Assembly: GCA_947178115.1 (NCBI GenBank)
Contig: CAMWXF010000032.1
Location: 1-10,848, forward strand
Direction: 5' to 3'
Source of the DNA: an uncultured Lachnospiraceae bacterium
GTDB lineage: Bacteria; Bacillota; Clostridia; Lachnospirales; Lachnospiraceae
DNA: 10,848 nucleotides
The notes below the pieces were generated by a model that was given only the letters and a program-made list of their open reading frames with translations, did no database searches and was not told where the DNA came from. Each line of letters starts with the position of its first letter. Position 1 is the stretch's first letter. This document shows positions 5,937 to 10,848 of this stretch, piece by piece. The translations under genes were made by a program, and so were the position numbers.

Positions 5937-7961
5937 TTACCGTTGCGCCTTGACAACATACTGGAATGTTTTATACATCCACTCCTCTGTCTGATCCGAC
6001 AGGCCAAGCAGCGTTTCCATGACCGCCTTCTCCCTGTCAGATATGTCGAACTCAACCCCGTCAATATCCTTTACCGTATACCCTTTATCGTCAAATAATT
6101 CCATAATCTCATAATAGGTGAAGAGGTGTATGTGTGTCCGATCTAAAAGCCCTACATCCTCATACCGGAACCTTCCGTCTATCAGTCCTGTCATGACGGA
6201 TATATGCATAACATTAGGTATACTTGCAATAATGTATCCACCTTCCTTCAAAATATCGCGACACATTTCAATCACTTCTTCCGGATGACGCAGGTGTTCC
6301 AGTACATCTCCGAATATAATATAATCAAACTTTTCCTCAAACGGAATACGCAGCTCATCTATATTCCCATATTTCGCCTCGGTAATATGCTTCGCTATAT
6401 CCACTGCTGCCTCATTGATATCCAGTCCATAAGTCTTACACTTCGGAAATCGGTTCTGAATCTCAAACAAAGTAGCTCCTAAATCACACCCCACCTCGAG
6501 AACCGCAAATTCCTTCCCGCTCTCCTCCTGAATGCGTGCAACCAAAGATTTGTTCGGCTGCAGGTTAAAATAATTCATCCCCCATTCATTCTTCATGAAT
6601 ATTCTGTCCTGCGCGTGCCACCGGTCCGCCTCACTGTACACATCGCCGCACCTGCCAAAATCCTCATAAGCATACGCATTCAGGCACACAATCTGTCCTA
6701 ATTGCTTCCTGATCATCCGAAGGGAATAATCAGTCAAAACATCTCCCGGATCATCCAGCTCTTCCCGGAACAATCCATTCTTCTCAAAAATATCCCTTCG
6801 CGCGGCCCACATTCTCCAGTTGGCGCGGAGTGTTTTATGATATAATTGACGGTTCGGATGCCGCTGGTCATTCTGCCTCATCAATGTGAGTTCTTCCCGA
6901 TTCCTGATCTTTCCGGTCTCATCAGCAAAAAACCTGTTTGAAACCGCACCGGCAATTCCGGTATTGCCCAACTGCAGAGCTTTCTCCAATTCCAACAGGC
7001 TCTTTTTCTCAGGATACACTCCCGCCTCCAGAAAAACGACACAATCCTGCGTCTCAAAATTCGTCAGCACCGTATTCCACAGTTTCCCGTAGCCCGTGAC
7101 CCCCTCGTCAAACCACAGATACTCGTAGGACTGTGTGGACAACCACTGTTCCGTACCGTCCTGCGATCCGTTATCCACTATGATCAGATTCGAGATTCCT
7201 TCCACGCTTTCGAGCCATCTTAAAGTATCCTGAAGCTGCAGCAGCCTGTTATGAGTCGTCAGGATAACGGTAATCTTATGCTCTTCCTGATCCTGCTTCT
7301 CCGGCTCCTGAAAATACTCCTTCAAGAATTTAATACGCTCCCCTTCATATGCACCCAAATTTGATATCGTGCTGTCATGCAGACACCACGGCTCTTCCAA
7401 TTCAGGAACGATCACTTTATAACCACGCCTGATAAACTCCTGACTTTGTGAACAGTCATAGAAATCCCATTTATCAAACAGATCTTCCCTCCACGGAATG
7501 TCGTACTGGGTGATCATAAGCAGACCATCTATGGCTTCCACTTCTGTTAATGCGCTGTCTCCCGGACGGAATAAATCATCATGGAGATATCCTGGTATAT
7601 AGATCGCGCCGCACCTCTTTCCTTCCCACATAATACCGCTGTCCGGAAGTTTCGGGGAACCGATCATGCCGATCATTCCAATCTGCTCGTCCCTTTGAAA
7701 AATATCTACAATATCCCGTATAAAATCATGATTCACAATAAATACATCCTGATGCAGATAAACCTTATACTTGGCATCAGACGCCTGCATTGCTTCATTA
7801 TATCCCGCCGCCATGGACTTGGCATCCTCCACCGTAAGCGCTTCGATCTGAAACCCTTCCGGAATATTTAAGTGGTGAATATAATAAAGGCATTCCTCCG
7901 TATAAAAACGGTCACTGCTGCAAATGATAAAGCAGACTTTATTCTGATCAACCTCATTCAT
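5937..7961 (-). CDS. Fusion: GT2-like (Glyco_tranf_2_5) + GT2 + SAM methyltransferase
   Basis: This 674-residue cytoplasmic protein has three modules. Residues ~8-217 are a GT2-like domain with CFIICSSD (10-17), ALTVEDAKSMAAGYNEAMQ (41-59), YLHQDVFI (68-75), TQYDIPWREDLFDKW (151-165) and PWCLHD (191-196). Residues ~228-435 are a second GT2 fold with TVILTTHNR (231-239) and IIVDNGSQDGT (260-270); where a DxD would be expected there is VVFLEAGVYP (308-317), so metal-dependent catalysis by this domain is uncertain. Residues ~470-674 are a class I SAM methyltransferase: VLEVGCDLGATLFEI (487-501, motif I), YGLDINEAAVDIA (511-523), FDYIIFGDVLEHLRHPEEV (545-563), and LKEGGYIIASIPN (571-583). It probably transfers one or two sugars and methylates the product. 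ATG 7961 overlaps the stop of the small helical gene as ATGA, with AAGGA 11 nt upstream, which indicates translational coupling. Confidence 0.88.
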   Translation of the reverse strand: MNEVDQNKVCFIICSSDRFYTEECLYYIHHLNIPEGFQIEALTVEDAKSMAAGYNEAMQASDAKYKVYLHQDVFIVNHDFIRDIVDIFQRDEQIGMIGMIGSPKLPDSGIMWEGKRCGAIYIPGYLHDDLFRPGDSALTEVEAIDGLLMITQYDIPWREDLFDKWDFYDCSQSQEFIRRGYKVIVPELEEPWCLHDSTISNLGAYEGERIKFLKEYFQEPEKQDQEEHKITVILTTHNRLLQLQDTLRWLESVEGISNLIIVDNGSQDGTEQWLSTQSYEYLWFDEGVTGYGKLWNTVLTNFETQDCVVFLEAGVYPEKKSLLELEKALQLGNTGIAGAVSNRFFADETGKIRNREELTLMRQNDQRHPNRQLYHKTLRANWRMWAARRDIFEKNGLFREELDDPGDVLTDYSLRMIRKQLGQIVCLNAYAYEDFGRCGDVYSEADRWHAQDRIFMKNEWGMNYFNLQPNKSLVARIQEESGKEFAVLEVGCDLGATLFEIQNRFPKCKTYGLDINEAAVDIAKHITEAKYGNIDELRIPFEEKFDYIIFGDVLEHLRHPEEVIEMCRDILKEGGYIIASIPNVMHISVMTGLIDGRFRYEDVGLLDRTHIHLFTYYEIMELFDDKGYTVKDIDGVEFDISDREKAVMETLLGLSDQTEEWMYKTFQYVVKAQR
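7450..7478. repeat. 29-nt block identical to 4841-4869
   Basis: Bases 7450-7478 and 4841-4869 are identical over 29 nt, and similarity continues on both sides. Both copies encode the conserved FDKWDFYDCS segment of the GT2-like domains in two different genes. The identity includes third codon positions, which points to duplication or local gene conversion as well as protein-level constraint. Confidence 0.85.
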
Positions 7962-8374
7962 GCTTTCAGTTTTCCTTCCGCTACTTTTCTCTGAATAAAT
8001 GCCTGTACCTTCTCCTTATGTACGGCATTACAATAAGTCTCAATAAATAATTCAGTAAGAGAGACCTGATTCTGCCTGCAAAATGTACAGAATTCCTCCT
8101 CATCGTCCAACACATCAAATGCAATCCTTCTGAGATAAAACTTAACTCTCCTATCTCTCTCCAACAATTCCTCTATCCCTGATACCTTTGTGAAAAGCGT
8201 CTGTTGCCCTGCCTCTCTTTCCGTATTACAGACCGGAATCAAATAAAATATTTTAAGAAGATCCCTGTCATACTTTGCAATCTCCTCATTTTCCATCAGC
8301 AGGCTTACTGTCTCCTCGCATTTCTTCATAGAAAGTAATTCATCCACCTGCTTCCGTAAGCTCTGGCTGTCCAT
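7958..8374 (-). CDS. Small helical protein, stand-alone copy of the module fused at 4687-5838
   Basis: The product is about 138 residues with no named family I can recognise. It is predicted all-helical and charged, with no signal peptide or membrane segment. It aligns along its whole length with residues 1-~127 of the fusion at 4687-5838. Shared positions include the LRKQVDELL start, EREAGQQTLF, EELLER, KFYLRRIAFDVLDDEEEF, NQVSLTEL and VHKEKV. Its stop overlaps the ATG of the GT2-like/methyltransferase gene (ATGA). Since the same two modules are fused elsewhere in this cluster, the protein probably acts with that glycosyltransferase as a partner or regulatory subunit; this is inference. I chose ATG 8374 because it matches the start of the fused copy (MDSQSLRKQVD against MDRKHLKQQVD) and leaves a 4-nt gap from the upstream stop. 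In-frame ATG 8386 and GTG 8407 are alternatives, giving up to 149 residues and an overlap with the upstream gene. Confidence 0.75.
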   Translation of the reverse strand: MDSQSLRKQVDELLSMKKCEETVSLLMENEEIAKYDRDLLKIFYLIPVCNTEREAGQQTLFTKVSGIEELLERDRRVKFYLRRIAFDVLDDEEEFCTFCRQNQVSLTELFIETYCNAVHKEKVQAFIQRKVAEGKLKA

Positions 8375-8378
8375 ATCT

Positions 8379-9362
8379 CTATCCATTCCTTTCACTTCTG
8401 TCTTCACTCTGATCCATCTTGCTCACTCCGCTCTCGATCCAGTCGATCAGCTCTCCCATCTTCTTCTCATAGGTGTAACACTTCATGACCTTCTCGTATC
8501 CACGCCTTGCAATCTGTTTCCGCTCTCTGTCGTGGGTCAGATAGTAGTCCACCTTCTCCATCAGTTCTTCCGGCGACCGGAACATCACGATCTCCCGATC
8601 CTCTTCGAACAACTCCGCCGTCTCTTCACAGTAGGTTGTCATCACAAATCCGCCTGCACTCATAATATCCAGGATTCTAAGCGGCGTTCCGCCTTCTATT
8701 CCCTTTAATGTGATATTCAGATTAATCTTACTGCCCGCATACACAAGCGATGCCGCTTTCCCATACTTCACCGGCGGGCAGACCTCAACGCCTTGCAGCT
8801 TATCTTCAGCCGTTTCACGATCGGTCGTATATAGTGTGACCCGATGATCCTCCGCCAACAGATTGAGAACCAGAATCCGTTCTATGCACGCAATCTCCCT
8901 GATCAGACAGTTACATTCAAAATATCTGACATCCTCGATGTCCTGTCGATTCTCAAGAGAGAATTCCGGGCTGACCTTTTTGATGTACTCCACAATATCC
9001 GCGCTTGTTTTACCGTATACTCTGTTGACACCATCCCAGCGAAACGCCGCTTCCTCAAAAATACTGTTAAAATAATACTGTAATTCCAACGGAATATACT
9101 TCAAATTATCCTTATAAGAATTATTGCCGTATAGATTACCCACAAAACTGATGTCATAGATATAACGTCCCTGCAGTGTCTTCTGAATCTCCCTGTTCCA
9201 CTCTATAACTTTATCCGCATTGACTGACAGCGGCTGGTAAATAACATGCGGCATTCCATACGTCCTAAACCGCTCCCGCTCTAATCTGTCAAACGTAGAA
9301 ATCCATACATTATCAATCTTACTCAGCTGATTATAGATTTCCAAATACGGAGCATCCCACAA
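8379..9362 (-). CDS. CgeB-like glycosyltransferase, C-terminal piece of the interrupted gene
   Basis: This 327-residue open stretch follows the TGA. It carries the rest of the N-terminal half (WDAPYLEIYNQL) and the whole donor-binding half: YAGSKINLNITLKGIEGG (208-225), TPLRILDIMSAGGFV (226-240), the acidic ELFEEDREIVMF stretch (250-261) and YYLTHDRERKQIARRG (273-288). The first usable codon is TTG at 9362, with no ribosome site at a useful distance (a GAGGG lies about 19 nt upstream), so independent translation is doubtful. Its C-terminus is longer than that of its paralogue, ending in a charged tail (DQSEDRSERNG). The TAG stop lies 4 nt before the chosen start of the small helical gene. It is strongly similar to the intact gene at 9619-10794, even at DNA level. 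Confidence 0.65.
   Translation of the reverse strand: MWDAPYLEIYNQLSKIDNVWISTFDRLERERFRTYGMPHVIYQPLSVNADKVIEWNREIQKTLQGRYIYDISFVGNLYGNNSYKDNLKYIPLELQYYFNSIFEEAAFRWDGVNRVYGKTSADIVEYIKKVSPEFSLENRQDIEDVRYFECNCLIREIACIERILVLNLLAEDHRVTLYTTDRETAEDKLQGVEVCPPVKYGKAASLVYAGSKINLNITLKGIEGGTPLRILDIMSAGGFVMTTYCEETAELFEEDREIVMFRSPEELMEKVDYYLTHDRERKQIARRGYEKVMKCYTYEKKMGELIDWIESGVSKMDQSEDRSERNG
8681..8741. repeat. 61-nt direct repeat copy (57/61 identical to 9879-9939)
   Basis: By direct counting, 57 of 61 bases match the block at 9879-9939. Both encode the YAGSKINLN...GGTP donor-site block of the two adjacent CgeB-like genes. This supports a tandem gene duplication. Confidence 0.8.
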
Positions 9363-9383
9363 GACAGCGGCATACTTTATCCC

Positions 9384-9617
9384 TCACTTATAAGCTGCCA
9401 TCAACGCATTCATAACAAAATAGATCGTTATGATCACCTGAACCTGATGCTCTTTCACGTATGCCATAAGCCCTTCTATTTCATCATCAGACAGATAAGA
9501 GGCCATCTCCAGTTGAACGGGATATTCTTCCGCTTCATAGCCCATTTTCCTTAACGTTTCCGCCATGTCTGTGACACTGTCCTGCGTCCATACCGCTTGT
9601 ACGACTAAATATTTCAA
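9384..9617 (-). CDS. CgeB-like glycosyltransferase, N-terminal 77-residue piece of the interrupted gene
   Basis: This piece encodes the first Rossmann strands and helices only, ending at TGA 9386-9384. Residues 24-33 (KMGYEAEEYP) match KLGYKAEEYP in the upstream paralogue, and LSDDEIEGLMAYVKEH matches LNDEEIEKLITYIRKN. The start is a TTG at 9617 with a good AAGGAG site 7 nt upstream. It follows the previous stop by one base, so translation of this piece is plausible. It lacks all donor-binding motifs and would not be an enzyme alone. Confidence 0.6.
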   Translation of the reverse strand: MKYLVVQAVWTQDSVTDMAETLRKMGYEAEEYPVQLEMASYLSDDEIEGLMAYVKEHQVQVIITIYFVMNALMAAYK

Positions 9618-9618
9618 A

Positions 9619-10794
9619 TCATGTCTCCTTCTCCACCCACTCCATAAGCTGCTTTAGCTTTTTGTCGTAAGTATAACAGTTCAATACCTTCCTGCGCCCT
9701 GCCCTTGCGATCTCCTCACGCTCTTTGTCATGTGCAAGGTAATACTCCACCTTATCGATCAGCTCTTCCGGTGTCTTAAACATAACGATTTCCCGGTCTT
9801 CTTCGAAGAGTTCCGCTGTCTCCGCACAATAATTCGTCAGGACAAATCCGCCGGCCCCCAGAATATCCATAATCCTCTGCGGCGTTCCGCCTTCTATTCC
9901 CTTCAAAGAGATATTCAGATTGATCTTACTGCCCGCATAAATTATGGAAGCTGCCTCGCCCCACTCAACCGGCGGCATGATCTTTACATTCTCTAATTGT
10001 GACTGCTCTACCTTAGAATCCGTATAGAAAGTCACCTGAAACTGTTCCGCCAAGGCATTCAACGTACAGATTCTCTCAATATTAGCGATTTTTCTGATCA
10101 GGTACAGCACTTCAAAATATCTGACGTCCTCGATATCATAGATATTATCCAGATCAAATTCCGGACTGACAAGCTTGATATAGTCCAGAATCTCCTTGGC
10201 GGTCTTGCCGTAAATTCGGTTCTCTCCATCCCACCTGAAAACTGCCTCCTCAAAAATACTGGTGAAATACTGTTGCATCTGCTCCGGCATCATGCTTAAA
10301 TTCTTATCATACAAATTATCTTCATAAAGCCTGCCGATAAAACTGATGTCATTAACATAGTTTCCGCCCAGTTTCCGCTTGACATCCCATTTCAACACAT
10401 TATATTTATTGACTGCCAACGGCTGATACAGTACATGCGGTATCCCATCCGTCTTAAATCTTTCATAGTCAAGCCGGTCGAATACGGTAAACCAACAATT
10501 ATCCAGTCTGCCAAAGGGTGTGTATATTTTTATATATGGCGCATCCCAGATAATGGAAATATATTTAATATCTGTCTTACACGCCGCAAAGGCGACATTA
10601 TAAATCAAGTGGGTTGACATCACATGGGTAATATGATTTTTCCTGATATACGTAATCAGCTTTTCGATCTCTTCATCATTTAACATAGAATTTTTCTGCA
10701 CGTCCGGATATTCCTCCGCCTTATATCCCAGCTTACGCAGATTATAAATAACATCCTTTTCCGTTGACATGCCGTATACATATAATATCTTCAT
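9619..10794 (-). CDS. CgeB-like glycosyltransferase, intact tandem copy
   Basis: This 391-residue protein is a GT-B-like glycosyltransferase of the CgeB/Glyco_trans_1_2 type, and is predicted cytoplasmic. The N-terminal Rossmann half begins MKILYVYGMSTEKDVIYNL and contains IIWDAPYIKIYTPFGRLDN (81-99) and GIPHVLYQPLAVN (117-129). The donor half contains FIGRLYED (152-159), YAGSKINLNISLKGIEGG (286-303), QRIMDILGAGGFVLTNYC (306-323), ELFEEDREIVMF (328-339) and a helical tail ending WVEKET. It is homologous to the genes at 8379-9617 (close) and 341-1567 (more distant); the close copy lies one base downstream of its stop. ATG 10794 is the natural start, giving the MKILYVYG strand; the ribosome site is modest (GGAAG 9 nt upstream). 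It is the first gene of the unit visible here, with 54 nt of leader before the window edge. Donor and acceptor cannot be read from the sequence. Confidence 0.87.
   Translation of the reverse strand: MKILYVYGMSTEKDVIYNLRKLGYKAEEYPDVQKNSMLNDEEIEKLITYIRKNHITHVMSTHLIYNVAFAACKTDIKYISIIWDAPYIKIYTPFGRLDNCWFTVFDRLDYERFKTDGIPHVLYQPLAVNKYNVLKWDVKRKLGGNYVNDISFIGRLYEDNLYDKNLSMMPEQMQQYFTSIFEEAVFRWDGENRIYGKTAKEILDYIKLVSPEFDLDNIYDIEDVRYFEVLYLIRKIANIERICTLNALAEQFQVTFYTDSKVEQSQLENVKIMPPVEWGEAASIIYAGSKINLNISLKGIEGGTPQRIMDILGAGGFVLTNYCAETAELFEEDREIVMFKTPEELIDKVEYYLAHDKEREEIARAGRRKVLNCYTYDKKLKQLMEWVEKET
9625..9630 (-). promoter_or_regulatory. Ribosome binding site for the TTG start at 9617
   Basis: AAGGAG on the minus strand lies 7 nt before TTG 9617-9615 and within the last codons of the upstream gene. 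An ATG at 9622-9620 overlaps that gene's TGA but reads only ATG-ATT-TGA, so it is not the start. Homology (MKYLVV against MKILYV) supports the TTG. Confidence 0.6.
9879..9939. repeat. 61-nt direct repeat copy (57/61 identical to 8681-8741)
   Basis: This is the partner of the block at 8681-8741, located in the intact CgeB-like gene. The two lie about 1.2 kb apart in the same orientation, so recombination between them would remove roughly one gene length and leave a hybrid. Confidence 0.8.
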
Positions 10795-10838
10795 CCCAGT
10801 AAACTTCCAATCCTCTATCGCATTTTTGCACTATCTAT

Positions 10839-10844
10839 AGTATA
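10839..10844 (-). promoter_or_regulatory. Possible -10 element upstream of the minus-strand unit
   Basis: TATACT on the minus strand (10844-10839) lies 44 nt before the ATG at 10794, inside the AT-rich stretch TTATTATACTATAGATAG. A matching -35 would lie beyond the window edge, so the promoter cannot be confirmed. The leader from 10795 to 10848 holds no gene. Confidence 0.25.
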
Positions 10845-10848
10845 ATAA

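Larger units (their letters stand above)
8379..9617 (-). pseudogene. CgeB-like glycosyltransferase interrupted by one in-frame TGA
   Basis: Taken as one frame this is a 412-codon paralogue of the intact gene at 9619-10794, split by a single TGA at codon 78 (9386-9384). The two halves are in the same frame: 255 nt, or 85 codons, separate their start positions. The alignment to the intact paralogue keeps a constant 4-residue offset across the break (K, stop, GIKYAAVLWDAPY against K, T, DIKYISIIWDAPY). This is therefore a nonsense change and not a frameshift. No other lesion is visible, and the donor-side motifs are all present. The stop lies within the N-terminal Rossmann half, so neither half should fold as a complete GT-B enzyme. 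Likely readings are a recently inactivated duplicate, a strain-specific or sequencing change, or readthrough. The two pieces are listed separately as they would be called by a gene finder. Confidence 0.75.

Noticed and set aside
9384..9386. TGA as a selenocysteine codon
   Set aside because: It aligns with Cys in one paralogue, which is suggestive, but the intact neighbour has Thr there. The position is not a catalytic site of this family, and I saw no convincing SECIS-like hairpin just downstream.
9362..9617. Frameshift as the cause of the split CgeB gene
   Set aside because: The two pieces are separated by a multiple of three and the alignment offset to the paralogue stays constant across the break, so it is a nonsense codon.

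Overview
The window looks like part of a surface-glycan or protein-glycosylation island from a low-to-mid GC Firmicute, probably a Clostridia/Lachnospiraceae-type bacterium. This placement is inferred from the AAGGAG-like ribosome sites, from DUF3880/CgeB-like glycosyltransferases (common in Lachnospiraceae) and from the gene style. No rRNA, housekeeping gene or other taxonomic marker is present to prove it.

Layout. At the left edge (2-316, + strand) lies the C-terminal end of a tetratricopeptide (TPR) protein whose start is outside the window. Everything else is on the minus strand and reads as one tightly packed transcription unit running from about 10794 down to 341. In transcription order it holds: a CgeB-like glycosyltransferase (10794-9619); a tandem paralogue broken by one in-frame TGA (9617-8379); a small helical protein (8374-7958); a 674-residue GT2-like + GT2-like + SAM methyltransferase fusion (7961-5937); a 383-residue fusion of the same helical module with the same GT2-like module (5838-4687); a 1009-residue GT2 + double [4Fe-4S] + FrhB-like + polysaccharide pyruvyl transferase fusion (4672-1643); and a third CgeB-like glycosyltransferase (1567-341). 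Gaps are 1, 4, -4, 98, 14 and 75 nt. The 98-nt gap is the only one with notable structure: two overlapping inverted repeats that cannot form together.

How the genes may work together (inference). The set supplies sugar transfer (three CgeB-type and several GT2-type domains), methylation of a sugar or its precursor, and pyruvylation with an associated iron-sulfur/FrhB-type redox domain. No flippase, polymerase, priming transferase, nucleotide-sugar synthesis gene or transmembrane protein is visible. That fits cytoplasmic stepwise decoration of a protein such as flagellin, or of a lipid-linked glycan whose export genes lie elsewhere.

The locus shows active duplication and domain shuffling. The two upstream CgeB genes are tandem duplicates. 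The helical and GT2-like modules exist both as two separate but translationally coupled genes and as one fused gene. One 29-nt block is identical between the two GT2-like copies. The most notable items are the four-part fusion at 1643-4672, the uncharacterised helical partner module, and the CgeB copy interrupted by a single stop codon. No CRISPR array, tRNA, rRNA, insertion sequence or convincing intrinsic terminator was seen, and no gene-free stretch exceeds 300 bases.
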